Assembly (NCBI GenBank): GCA_023251805.1
Contig: JAHEYB010000029.1
Location: 1 to 41,260 of the forward strand
Length of the DNA stretch: 41,260 nt
From: Bacteroidota bacterium
GTDB taxonomy: Bacteria; Bacteroidota; Bacteroidia; 2-12-FULL-35-15
Direction: 5' to 3'
The notes beneath the pieces are model-generated. The model was not told the origin of the DNA. It searched no databases and saw nothing but the letters and a program-made list of their open reading frames with translations. Shown in pieces: positions 26,542 through 34,930 of the stretch. Positions within the stretch are counted from its first letter, which is position 1. Each line of letters starts with the position of its first letter. Both the position numbers and the translations under genes were made by a program.

Positions 26542-27909
26542 CTACTTTTTCAAACGAGGATCCAAGGCATCTCTCAATCCTTCCCCTAACAAATTATAAA
26601 TGGTAACGGTTAAGAAAATTGCCAGTCCAGGGAAAACAACCAACCACCATGCACTAAATTGCTCACGACCGGCATTTAATAAGGAGCCCCAAGTAGCAGT
26701 AGAAGGCGGAACGCCAACACCTAAAAAAGAAAGAGATGATTCGATAAGAATAGCCGAGGCAACACCAAATGCAATTGCTACCAAGGCAGGAGCTAAAGCA
26801 TTGGGCAAAGCATGTTTAAAAATAATTCTAAATTCCTTAAAGCCCATCGATTTTGCTGCTTGAATATAATCGAGATTGCTAATACGTAAAAATTCGGCTC
26901 TTGTTAATCGTGCTATACCAGTCCAGGTTGTTAATCCTATTATCACCATTAAATTAATAATGGATTTTTCTTTTGCTATGGCAGAAATAGAAATTATTAA
27001 AATCAAAAGCGGCATTGAAATTAAAATTTCGATTGTCCTTGAAACGATAGAATCAACAGGAATAAATACAGATTTTTTAAATACTGAAATTTTTCCAACA
27101 AGTTTCCCAAGTAAATAAAAAACAAAAAGTACAGCACAGAAAATAATTAAACTAATTATCAATTGCATTAAAACAGAAAATCCGGAATCTGCAAAAGCAT
27201 CACTAATTTTATACGAGCGAATACTAAAACCATAATAATAAGCAAATACAACACCTATAAGCATTGTCCATAATGCACCGCGACTTGTCTGCAATTTATT
27301 ATCACCAAAATATCCTGCCAATGCACCTAAAAAAATTCCTAAAAAAGAAGCAATAAGCATAGAAAGGATTCCAATGCTCAAAGAGATACGCGTACCATTT
27401 ATTAAGCCTGAAAGCACATCTTCACCAGCTTTGCCTGTTCCGAACCAATGTCTAAACTTTGCTGGCATTTTTTTCTCATTTCCTGCTTTATCAATAAAAA
27501 TTTGTTTTCCACCGGGTGAAATATAGCCAGCATTATTGTAATCTGTTTTGTTGGGATCATAAGCAATGGGTGCAAAAATGATGCTTGTAGCATCTAACAA
27601 TTTCCATTCAGCAATGTCGTACTGAATAATTTCGGTTGTACCATCTTCATTTTTTATTTCACAGGAATTATAAAATGATAATGCAGGGAACATAGTAACC
27701 CCTTTGTACTTACAATATAAAGGCTGATCTGTTGCAATAATGGGTGATATCAATGCTAATATTGCAAGAAAAATTAAAATTTTATAAGAATAATATGCAG
27801 GTTTATTTTTTTTGAATTGCTTCCAAGCAAATTTTTTAAAATTAAAATCATTTTCAGATTCCAATTTTATTTCAAGATTTTCTATATTTAAATTTTTGTC
27901 TTCCATCAT
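26542..27909 (-). CDS. OppC-like peptide ABC transporter permease
   Basis: A 455-residue inner-membrane permease of the DppC/OppC type. The conserved cytoplasmic loop RAEFLRISNLDYIQAAKSMGFKEFRIIFKHALPN couples to the ATPases; the N-terminal block WKQFKKNKPAYYSY and SSLSFLGVGVPPSTATWGSLL near the C-terminus are also typical. It is about 150 residues longer than the E. coli protein, with a larger periplasmic part after the first helix (residues about 60-150) and extra hydrophobic segments near 215-280. Its start overlaps the OppB stop in ATGA. Confidence 0.92.
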   Translation of the reverse strand: MMEDKNLNIENLEIKLESENDFNFKKFAWKQFKKNKPAYYSYKILIFLAILALISPIIATDQPLYCKYKGVTMFPALSFYNSCEIKNEDGTTEIIQYDIAEWKLLDATSIIFAPIAYDPNKTDYNNAGYISPGGKQIFIDKAGNEKKMPAKFRHWFGTGKAGEDVLSGLINGTRISLSIGILSMLIASFLGIFLGALAGYFGDNKLQTSRGALWTMLIGVVFAYYYGFSIRSYKISDAFADSGFSVLMQLIISLIIFCAVLFVFYLLGKLVGKISVFKKSVFIPVDSIVSRTIEILISMPLLILIISISAIAKEKSIINLMVIIGLTTWTGIARLTRAEFLRISNLDYIQAAKSMGFKEFRIIFKHALPNALAPALVAIAFGVASAILIESSLSFLGVGVPPSTATWGSLLNAGREQFSAWWLVVFPGLAIFLTVTIYNLLGEGLRDALDPRLKK

Positions 27910-29384
27910 TTATAAGAAATTCGAGGGTCAACAATGGCATATAAAATATCAGAAATCAAATAACCTACTAGTGTCAAAAATCCAGTGATCGTTAATACGG
28001 CAATAATCATAGGATAATCATTGTTTTGAATTGCATAGATACTTTCGGAGCCCATTCCAGGAATAGTAAAAATACTTTCGATAATTACCGAACCACCGAT
28101 AGCAGCAGGAAATACATTTGCAAAAATGGTAATGATTGGAAGTAACGCATTTTTTAATCCGTGTTTCCAAATTACTTTTTTTTCTGATAAGCCTTTTGCT
28201 CGAGCTGTGCGAATATAATCTTGGCCCACGACATCTAGCATGGCAACACGCATCGTACGCGATAAAAAAGCAAAGGAACTATATGTATAACAAATGGCTG
28301 GAAGAATAATATATGGAACAGATATTTTTACCATTTCCAAAAAAGAAGCTCCATCAGGATAACCCAATGCCGGCTTTACACCCGATGCAGGTAACCAAGA
28401 AAAAACATCAGTATTAGCAAATGTCATGATGAGCAATGTTGCTAGCCAAAACGAAGGCATAGAATACAGCATAAATAAAATAATAGAAGAAGATTTATCA
28501 AAACGAGAGCCTCTTTTTGCTGCTGCCTTTACTCCTATTGGAATGCTTATTAGATATGCAAGTATTACTGAAAGCATTGAGAAAAAAAGTGACCAACCTA
28601 TTTTAGAATAGATGACATCGGAAATGGGTTGACGCGTAACATAAGAAATTCCAAAATCACCATGCAATAATAAACCTTTTGAAAATTTTCCTCCATCCCC
28701 AAATAGCCATCGATGGTATTGGTTTTTATAGCCGTAAAATGCAATTCGAGGAATGTAGTTTTTCCAAACAGAAACATTTTTTTCAATTGAAGAATAATTT
28801 TGTTTTACTTTCTCAAAATCTGATTTGAATGGCGTTAAAAAAGAATACGTATTTAACAAATTCGAAACCTTCTCCATCTTAGCATTTATAACAACCTTTT
28901 CGTAAGAAGCTTTTAATGCAGATGCTTCAAACTTAAGCTGATTCAATGCTTCTAGCACAGCATTTTTATCATATTGTTTAATTTTATTAGTATCTATCGT
29001 AAATCGTTCCTGATTTAAATAAAATTTAGTCAACGAATTGTGATACATTTCGATTTGCTCCCAATTACCATATTTGTCAATAAGACGATCAAGTGCTTCC
29101 TTTTCATTTTTATCATAAATTTTATAGAGGGTATCGGGGCGGGACAGAGAAGTTAACGAAAAATAAAAAATAGGAAGGTCTAATCCCAATTTCTCTCGCC
29201 ATTCCTTTTTTTTAATTTCTATTCCTACTGATTGCGCTCCCATGTCTCCATTGCCTTGAACAGAGCTGACCATTCTGCCTACAGCATCACCAGGAGCATT
29301 TACACTGATAATAAATCCTAAAAGTGTAATGGCAATAAGTGTGGGAATAAAAATGAAAATACGTTTTAAAATGTATTGAAGCAT
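27906..29384 (-). CDS. OppB-like peptide ABC transporter permease with a large periplasmic insert
   Basis: A 492-residue permease of the DppB/OppB type. The N-terminal MLQYILKRIFIFIPTLIAIT and the C-terminal EAA loop RVAMLDVVGQDYIRTARAKG are characteristic, with GMGSESIYAIQNNDYPMI near the end. E. coli relatives have about 310-340 residues; the extra 160 lie between helix 1 and the HGDFGISYVTRQPISDVI segment (about 80-240), are charged and look helical. This part faces the periplasm and could touch the binding lipoprotein. It overlaps OppC by 4 nt. Confidence 0.92.
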   Translation of the reverse strand: MLQYILKRIFIFIPTLIAITLLGFIISVNAPGDAVGRMVSSVQGNGDMGAQSVGIEIKKKEWREKLGLDLPIFYFSLTSLSRPDTLYKIYDKNEKEALDRLIDKYGNWEQIEMYHNSLTKFYLNQERFTIDTNKIKQYDKNAVLEALNQLKFEASALKASYEKVVINAKMEKVSNLLNTYSFLTPFKSDFEKVKQNYSSIEKNVSVWKNYIPRIAFYGYKNQYHRWLFGDGGKFSKGLLLHGDFGISYVTRQPISDVIYSKIGWSLFFSMLSVILAYLISIPIGVKAAAKRGSRFDKSSSIILFMLYSMPSFWLATLLIMTFANTDVFSWLPASGVKPALGYPDGASFLEMVKISVPYIILPAICYTYSSFAFLSRTMRVAMLDVVGQDYIRTARAKGLSEKKVIWKHGLKNALLPIITIFANVFPAAIGGSVIIESIFTIPGMGSESIYAIQNNDYPMIIAVLTITGFLTLVGYLISDILYAIVDPRISYK

Positions 29385-29444
29385 ATGACATCGATATCAA
29401 AAAGAAAACATATTTTCGGTTTATTTTTCGAACACGCTTCTCAA

Positions 29445-31325
29445 TTAATTTGGATTTGCGGACATTTTCATAGCATTACCAGCTGACGGCAATAAACGAA
29501 GATTACTTAACCAAACACCGGGACGTTCAAAATACATTTCCTGATTTCCAAAACGTTTGTGAATGATATTTCGTCTCAAACCTGCAAACATAAAAATATA
29601 AGGCTGCTCATCATAAACAATTTCTTGAAAACGTTTCAACATAGGAATAGACATGGCAGGATCTAGCGTATATTTTATCGAATCAATTAGAGCATCTGTT
29701 TCAGCGTTTCCAAAACCGGTAAAATTGGAGCCATTAGAAGTCCAAGCAGATGTATGCCAAATTTGTGTATAATCTTCAGGAAAAACATTTCCGGCCCAAG
29801 AAGCAATAAACATATCAAAATTATGATTAGATGCTCTTTCTACCATAACTGATGGGTCAAGAGGGTCGAGAATAGCAACCACTCCGGCTTTGTACATTTG
29901 TTCCGACACCATTTTTGCAACGTCTTTCCACTCGGCAGATGTTGTAAAATAACCCAACATAAATTCCATTTTCACTTTTTGTCCATCTATCACTTTATCT
30001 CTAATATTATCTCCATCGGTATCTTTCCAACCTGCTTCGTCTAATAATTTTTTTGCCGCCTCAATGTCAAATGGAATTAATTTTAAATCCGTATTGTATT
30101 CCGGTTTTAAAAATGAAACAGGGCCAGTAATACGTTTGTTTCGGCCTTTACTATTAATTTTATTTATATCGTCCAAAGGAGCAAGAAGTGCCATTGCTCT
30201 TCGCACTTTTTTATCGACAAACAATTTTTTATTTTTAATTCCATCAGGCTTCATATTCATTGCAATGTATCCATAGTTATATGTATCTGTAAATCGTGTA
30301 TTATAATTTGCATTGAAGTTTGAATCAGCTTGTAACTCAAGCACTGTCTTTGTAGAGAGAGATGTAGAAGCATCTAACGTTTGTGCTTTAAATTCAAGCA
30401 TTTGAGAATTGGGCTCTTTGTTCAATTTAAAAATAATTTTGTCGGGATAAGAGGTGTAATACATTTTATCAGTTCCTTTTGTCCAGTGATTTTGTTTTTT
30501 CACCAATGTAATACTTTGGCCTGCATCCCACTTTTCCATTCGATATGCGCCTGCACCAACAGTATATTTAGGATCGCGACTATATTTTGCACTATTAAAC
30601 TCATTTGCCCATTCGGTTAAATCTTTTTGTTCAGCTGCTTTAAAATTTGCATCATTAAATTGAGCAAAAGTGTATTTTGACAAAATATTTTTTGGGTCAA
30701 AAAATGTGCGTTGCATAATTGGAAATTCAGCCAAAAAACTAATGTTCTGAATATATTTTTCTTTCATAATAATAGTAAACACATTGGGATTGTTTTTGTC
30801 CACAACAATATCAACTAAGTTATTTAGATACGATTTAGCACTTGGATTATTTGTAAGCGGGCATTTATTTGCCTTATAAGTGTAAATAATATCTTCTACA
30901 GATAAAGTGCTACCATCATCAAATTTGATATCCTCTCGAACTTCATAGGTATATTCCTTTCCATTAGCAGAAATAGTAGGCATCGTCTTAACAGCAATTG
31001 GTCGCAATGTGAGCGTTTCGAAATCTGTTCCAATCAAATAAACCTGGGTATAACCCATTATTTCACCTCTATACACCATTATTCCGTTAGTAGGATGCAT
31101 TTCATCAGGTTCGCCAACGACATTGTAAACTAAAACGTTTTCTTTTGACCAAGAAGGCAGAAAATTAGCTGCATCATCAATCTTAATAAATTTGGTTTCG
31201 TCAGCCGATATATTTTTATTGTGGTCTCCGGAAACAACGGTAGTAGTTTCATCACCACTACAAGCAGCAAATAGCGCAACGAAAGAAGCATAAAATAAAA
31301 AGGATAATTTATTTCTGATAAGCAT
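29445..31325 (-). CDS. Peptide-binding lipoprotein of the ABC importer (SBP family 5)
   Basis: About 626 residues of extracytoplasmic solute-binding protein family 5. The start at 31325 gives a lipoprotein signal (MLIRNKLSFLFYASFVALFAAC) with lipobox FAAC; the frame stays open 19 codons further upstream, but these cross a -7-like element. The conserved region near KTMPTISANGKEYTYEVRED-type text and the later ALAPLDDINKINSKGRNKRITGP segment fit the family. It delivers oligopeptides to the two permeases downstream (60-nt gap). No OppD/OppF ATPase lies nearby. Confidence 0.9.
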   Translation of the reverse strand: MLIRNKLSFLFYASFVALFAACSGDETTTVVSGDHNKNISADETKFIKIDDAANFLPSWSKENVLVYNVVGEPDEMHPTNGIMVYRGEIMGYTQVYLIGTDFETLTLRPIAVKTMPTISANGKEYTYEVREDIKFDDGSTLSVEDIIYTYKANKCPLTNNPSAKSYLNNLVDIVVDKNNPNVFTIIMKEKYIQNISFLAEFPIMQRTFFDPKNILSKYTFAQFNDANFKAAEQKDLTEWANEFNSAKYSRDPKYTVGAGAYRMEKWDAGQSITLVKKQNHWTKGTDKMYYTSYPDKIIFKLNKEPNSQMLEFKAQTLDASTSLSTKTVLELQADSNFNANYNTRFTDTYNYGYIAMNMKPDGIKNKKLFVDKKVRRAMALLAPLDDINKINSKGRNKRITGPVSFLKPEYNTDLKLIPFDIEAAKKLLDEAGWKDTDGDNIRDKVIDGQKVKMEFMLGYFTTSAEWKDVAKMVSEQMYKAGVVAILDPLDPSVMVERASNHNFDMFIASWAGNVFPEDYTQIWHTSAWTSNGSNFTGFGNAETDALIDSIKYTLDPAMSIPMLKRFQEIVYDEQPYIFMFAGLRRNIIHKRFGNQEMYFERPGVWLSNLRLLPSAGNAMKMSANPN

Positions 31326-31351
31326 ATTTTTAAAGACTGTTTTAAGTATTA

Positions 31352-31359
31352 CAAATATA
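31352..31359 (-). promoter_or_regulatory. Putative -7 element of the peptide importer genes
   Basis: TATATTTG on the minus strand, 27 nt before the lipoprotein ATG at 31325. A full match to TAnnTTTG but without a TTG at 19 nt. It supports the shorter start. Confidence 0.45.
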
Positions 31360-31447
31360 GCATTCCGATGGGATAATTTCATTAAAAATAGCTAAGAATG
31401 GCTAAAATAAGGTAGAATAATGAGGGGATGATTATTCGGATTTTGTT

Positions 31448-31477
31448 TTGTAATAGGGAATCTTTTTTTTACATTTG
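31448..31477 (+). promoter_or_regulatory. Consensus promoter of tRNA-Ser
   Basis: TTG (31448-31450), exactly 19 nt, then TACATTTG (31470-31477), a full match to the Bacteroidota consensus; the tRNA begins 22 nt later. Confidence 0.75.
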
Positions 31478-31499
31478 CATTCCTTAAAAATAAGGGTTT

Positions 31500-31588
31500 G
31501 GAGAGATGCCTGAGAGGCCGAAAGGAACAGTTTGCTAAACTGTCGTACTGGGAAACCGGTACCGAGGGTTCGAATCCCTCTCTCTCCG
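31500..31588 (+). tRNA. tRNA-Ser (anticodon GCU)
   Basis: Acceptor arms GGAGAGA and TCTCTCC close the cloverleaf. The anticodon loop TTGCTAA lies between ACAGT and ACTGT, giving GCU for AGC/AGU codons. It has the long variable arm typical of serine tRNAs and TTCGAAT in the T loop. No CCA is encoded. Confidence 0.95.
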
Positions 31589-31622
31589 CGAGGATAAGGA
31601 TAACAAAAAGCCATTTTTTTGT

Positions 31623-31651
31623 TTGCTGGATAAAAAATAATGGTACATTTG
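31623..31651 (+). promoter_or_regulatory. Promoter of tRNA-Pro
   Basis: TTG (31623-31625), 18 nt, TACATTTG (31644-31651), then GCAT as in the tRNA-Ser promoter. It starts 35 nt after the end of tRNA-Ser. Confidence 0.65.
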
Positions 31652-31681
31652 CATCCGCTTTAAAGTTCTTTTATTACAGTT

Positions 31682-31755
31682 CGGGGCGTAGCGTAGTTGG
31701 TTATCGCGCCTGGTTTGGGACCAGGAGGTCGCAAGTTCGAGTCTTGCCGCCCCGA
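31682..31755 (+). tRNA. tRNA-Pro (anticodon UGG)
   Basis: Acceptor CGGGGCG pairs with CGCCCCG; the first C-G pair is typical of proline tRNAs. The anticodon loop TTTGGGA lies between CCTGG and CCAGG, giving UGG. T arm GCAAG-TTCGAGT-CTTGC. No encoded CCA. Confidence 0.95.
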
Positions 31756-31837
31756 CAAAATAAATGGTTAATGGTTATTTGTTATATATCTTACTTATAA
31801 CATTTTTATCGTTAACCTTTTTTGCTTTATCTCTATT

Positions 31838-31911
31838 GACCCCATAGCTCAGCTGGATAGAGCAACGGTTTTCTAAACCGTAGGCCTTTGGTTCGAATCC
31901 AAATGGGGTCA
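31838..31911 (+). tRNA. tRNA-Arg (anticodon UCU)
   Basis: Acceptor GACCCCA with TGGGGTC. The anticodon loop TTTCTAA lies between ACGGT and ACCGT, giving UCU for AGA/AGG. T arm TTTGG-TTCGAAT-CCAAA. I see no consensus promoter directly upstream, so it may be read through from tRNA-Pro. Confidence 0.95.
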
Positions 31912-31912
31912 C

Positions 31913-31939
31913 AAAAAGCCACGGATAGTGGCTTTTTTA
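31913..31939 (+). terminator. Terminator after the tRNA cluster
   Basis: AAAAAGCCAC (31913-31922), a 5-nt loop, GTGGCTTTTT (31928-31937): a 10-bp perfect stem with a T tract, two bases after tRNA-Arg. Confidence 0.88.
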
Positions 31940-32100
31940 TTTCCCCTCCTCCATTGCTTCCTCTTATACCAATACTTAATAAAAAATAGTCCGAAGGTTA
32001 TTTCATGCTTAGTATTATAAATGCCAATAGAGAAGCTGTTAGAGACCATCCGTTTTTTTTCGGATTGGACTATTGCAGATTCCGTATCGGTATTATTTTC

Positions 32101-32108
32101 TAAATTTG
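32101..32108 (+). promoter_or_regulatory. Putative -7 element immediately before the 116-residue gene
   Basis: TAAATTTG followed by C matches TAnnTTTG and ends only 4 nt before the ATG at 32113, which would make the mRNA leaderless. The nearest upstream TTG (32073-32075) is 25 nt away, so the -33 side is poor. Confidence 0.4.
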
Positions 32109-32112
32109 CTTT

Positions 32113-32463
32113 ATGAGAAAAATCCGTCACTACGAAAACTTACACATTCCTTTATGGTTGCTAAAAGATACCTGCTGGATGTTACAATGGAAAATATTAG
32201 GCATGACAATGATTATTCCTACCCTGTCGGTAGCTGTAATCATTACCTATAAATCCTGGAAAGACAAAGACGATGAGTTTTGGGTAAATCTTGCTATTTG
32301 TTTTTGGATTTCGGCCAACTCTTATTGGATGATTTGCGAATTTATGAAGCACGAAGAAATAAAAGACTATGCAGGATTTCCTTTTGTAGCCGGAATGCTT
32401 TGTGTTGCATATTTTTATATAAAACGCTTGCTCATCAACAAACAAAACAAAGAAATTTTCTAA
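32113..32463 (+). CDS. Small uncharacterised membrane protein
   Basis: A 116-residue protein with three hydrophobic segments (about 31-47, 56-75 and 86-104) and no recognisable enzyme motif. The N-terminal ENLHIPLWLLKDTCWMLQWK and the NLAICFWISANSYWMICEF block are Trp-rich and look like a conserved family, which I recall as an uncharacterised Bacteroidota group. It converges with the cyclase-like gene; their stop codons overlap (32460-32463). Function unknown. Confidence 0.75.
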   Translation: MRKIRHYENLHIPLWLLKDTCWMLQWKILGMTMIIPTLSVAVIITYKSWKDKDDEFWVNLAICFWISANSYWMICEFMKHEEIKDYAGFPFVAGMLCVAYFYIKRLLINKQNKEIF

Positions 32464-33137
32464 GTAATTCCGGTATGTTTTAAATTTTTAGTGGCAATCA
32501 CTAAATAAAAAATATCTATTAGCATATACAAAATCACCATCGATAAAATCCAATGATTTTCGGGCCAATGCATAATGCACATTATACCACAAAATAAGCT
32601 GCCCAGTGTTCTGCTCCATGCTGCTATGTATGAAATTCCTTTTTCTAATGGTGCCCGTAGCATCATCCCCAAGCAAGATGCTGAAATCAATAACTGAATG
32701 GCATAAGCCGAATTTGCACCAATTGGATTGTCAACTCCGTCACTTATAAAAAAGTATAAAACCACCACCCAAGCCACTATTGAATAAGCAAAAAACAATT
32801 TAAAATACTTTTGATTTTGAGGAAGCACTTGTTTGTAGCCGTATCTAAACATGCTGTAAGTAATAAACACATCTAATGCAAACCAGCCATAATAGCCTAT
32901 TTGAATTGCCTGTCCCATATCCTGACGATAAACAAAAGCCCATAAAAACTCCCAGGCCAAATTTGCACCCACTACCCCTGCAGAAATACCAACAAATTTA
33001 TACTTTACTATTCCCCTAATCACAAAAATGTAACATAAAATCCAAAAAAATGCGCCTATTCCAAACAGCACTAATTCAGGAGTTGTATACGTTGCAGTAT
33101 TTAACCAGTAATTTTCCATAATCATTTTATTAAGCAA
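32460..33137 (-). CDS. PaxB/Pyr4-like transmembrane terpene cyclase homologue
   Basis: A 225-residue protein with about seven hydrophobic helices. It resembles the fungal PaxB/Pyr4 terpene cyclases: NLAWEFLWAFVY aligns with the NIAWE helix, and GISYIAAWSRTLGS followed by MHWPENHWI and ILYMLIDIFY match the G-SY---W-SR-LGS, W-WPE and ID--Y blocks as I recall them in PaxB. The two acidic residues proposed as catalytic in Pyr4 (a Glu in the WE helix, an Asp in the last helix) are kept as Glu63 and Asp208. Such enzymes protonate epoxidised or plain prenyl chains in the membrane. The first ATG (33137) overlaps the FAD gene; ATGs at 33125 or 33119 would avoid the overlap. Homology is by eye; substrate unknown. 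Confidence 0.68.
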   Translation of the reverse strand: MLNKMIMENYWLNTATYTTPELVLFGIGAFFWILCYIFVIRGIVKYKFVGISAGVVGANLAWEFLWAFVYRQDMGQAIQIGYYGWFALDVFITYSMFRYGYKQVLPQNQKYFKLFFAYSIVAWVVVLYFFISDGVDNPIGANSAYAIQLLISASCLGMMLRAPLEKGISYIAAWSRTLGSLFCGIMCIMHWPENHWILSMVILYMLIDIFYLVIATKNLKHTGIT

Positions 33138-34821
33138 TTCTTTTTACGAAGGCCACAATTTTACCTATTGTCTCAAATCCAAAGGGTAAACTGCCACTCC
33201 ATTGCAAACCCTGAGCATAACGCCTTTCATCTCTCCAACGAAATATTTTCAAAATAAGTGGCTCTTGCAAATCATAAATAGTACATTTTGCTGCTGAGCT
33301 TTTTGTAACATCTAAAATATTGTTTACGGCACGTTTTGCAGCTTCGTTGGCTCCTTCCATTGTTGCCAAATCGGTATTTGTTTTCACATAGTCGGATGCC
33401 AAAAACAAATTTGGAATTTGTGTATAGGAATATGGGCGCAAATCCCAAGAGTTTACCGTATTCACTAACAAGGGCTCTTTGTTCTCAACTTTATTCTTAA
33501 ATTCAATATCAGGATCAATGAATGCAAGATGCAAATGTTTGTCTTCCAGCACCACTTTTCCATTTACATTCAAACTTTTTTTCAGTTGCTCCCAAATTTC
33601 TTTAACTATTTCATCTTTCGAACATTCTTTTGCAGGTTTATTATACAAAATTCCGGGGGTATTCCAATCTGAAACATCCACCGATAAAATTCCTTTTATT
33701 TTCCCATCTCCAAAAGCAGATAAGTCAACATTTTTCCAAAATTGTTTTTGGGAAATGGAAGTCAATGCCCAAGGTGTATCAATATAGATAGCATGTCCGT
33801 GAATCAACGTAACATCTTCTGTTAAATAAAATTGCGTTCCGTTCATCCAAGAAACTTCTGAACTCAATGTTTTTACATTGCCAAGTGTTGGATCCAAATA
33901 CAGTAAATTATCATCAATCAAAGGTGTGATACGCTCAACAGGCATAGCGGAAATATAATAGTCAGCAGTAACGTTCACTTCTTTATTCTCCTGTTTTACT
34001 ATTACTGATGTAATTTGTTTTTTATCACTATTGATTTTAATGGTGGGGCTATTTTTAAAAAAAACTACGCCTTTTTCGGTTAAGAATTTTACCCACGGAT
34101 TTATCCAAGCTTCATTTGTTGGGGCATTTAATATTCTATCACTACTTGTTCCGGGGGTTGCTATATCAAACATCAATTGAATAAATACATCACCTCCTGT
34201 TTTTGTGCTCGCCACTTCTGCTCGAGCAGCAACTAGTGTACGAGTGAGTCCTTTTACAAACAAAGTTTTATAAGCTTCTGAATGATTATCCGCATCTAAA
34301 AATTCCCACCAGCCAATGCGTTCGTATTCATTTTTTCTTCTATTTCTGCAACTGGTTAATAGTTGCCAAACTTTTTCCGCGAAAAATTCTTTGTCTTCTT
34401 CTGTCAATCCTAAATCAGCTCCTTCAATGTTTTTAAAAATTTGTTTCGCTTCAGCAAACGAGCGGGGAAAACGGGCAGGCAATTTCACTGCTTCTTTATC
34501 AAAGCGTGCCATTAATATTTGTGAAGTTTCTGTTAAATTACCAAACACACCATTTGCATTTCCGGGGAAAGGAATTTCCGCCATCGTTTCGGTAACGTGT
34601 TTATAAAAACGGGGGAAAAAACGAAAACCATGTTCTCCCGGCAAATTTTTCCTTCCATCTGTTCCTGTGTTCGGAACATCTACACTGCGTGCTTTCCCGC
34701 CTAACCAATTGTTGGCTTCATACATTTCAACACTAAACCCTCTTTTGATTAGTTCGTGAGCAGCACTTAATCCGGCAACTCCACCACCTAGTATGGCGAC
34801 TTTTATTTTTTTATTTTGCAT
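33130..34821 (-). CDS. FAD-dependent amine-oxidase/phytoene-desaturase-like oxidoreductase
   Basis: A 563-residue flavoenzyme. The dinucleotide-binding motif GGGVAGLSAAHELIKRGF is at 12-29 with the acidic end of strand 2 (VEMYEAN) and GGKARS, all typical of the amine oxidase/carotenoid desaturase superfamily. PGEHGFRFFPRFYKH follows near 62-76. The C-terminal FAD site is IPNLFLASDYVKTNTDLATM followed by EGANEAAKRAV. Relatives act on carotenoids, squalene derivatives and other isoprenoids. It is directly followed by, and overlaps, the PaxB/Pyr4-like gene, which supports a role in terpenoid metabolism. It has its own consensus-like promoter. Exact substrate unknown. Confidence 0.85.
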   Translation of the reverse strand: MQNKKIKVAILGGGVAGLSAAHELIKRGFSVEMYEANNWLGGKARSVDVPNTGTDGRKNLPGEHGFRFFPRFYKHVTETMAEIPFPGNANGVFGNLTETSQILMARFDKEAVKLPARFPRSFAEAKQIFKNIEGADLGLTEEDKEFFAEKVWQLLTSCRNRRKNEYERIGWWEFLDADNHSEAYKTLFVKGLTRTLVAARAEVASTKTGGDVFIQLMFDIATPGTSSDRILNAPTNEAWINPWVKFLTEKGVVFFKNSPTIKINSDKKQITSVIVKQENKEVNVTADYYISAMPVERITPLIDDNLLYLDPTLGNVKTLSSEVSWMNGTQFYLTEDVTLIHGHAIYIDTPWALTSISQKQFWKNVDLSAFGDGKIKGILSVDVSDWNTPGILYNKPAKECSKDEIVKEIWEQLKKSLNVNGKVVLEDKHLHLAFIDPDIEFKNKVENKEPLLVNTVNSWDLRPYSYTQIPNLFLASDYVKTNTDLATMEGANEAAKRAVNNILDVTKSSAAKCTIYDLQEPLILKIFRWRDERRYAQGLQWSGSLPFGFETIGKIVAFVKRIA

Positions 34822-34843
34822 AAAAATGAATTGATTTGTTATG

Positions 34844-34873
34844 CAAAATCAACAATAAATTTTATTAATACAA
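34844..34873 (-). promoter_or_regulatory. Promoter of the FAD enzyme-cyclase unit
   Basis: TTG (34873-34871), exactly 19 nt, TGATTTTG (34851-34844): one mismatch from TTG-N19-TAnnTTTG. The ATG follows 23 nt after the -7 element. It separates this unit from ribH upstream. Confidence 0.58.
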
Positions 34874-34930
34874 CTATTTCGGACAGAATAATTGTTTGAT
34901 GTAAGAATTTGTGGAAAACTGTAAATGATA

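Noticed and set aside
31498..31800. A 100-codon plus-strand frame across the tRNA region
   Set aside because: It runs through tRNA-Ser and tRNA-Pro, which form complete cloverleaves.
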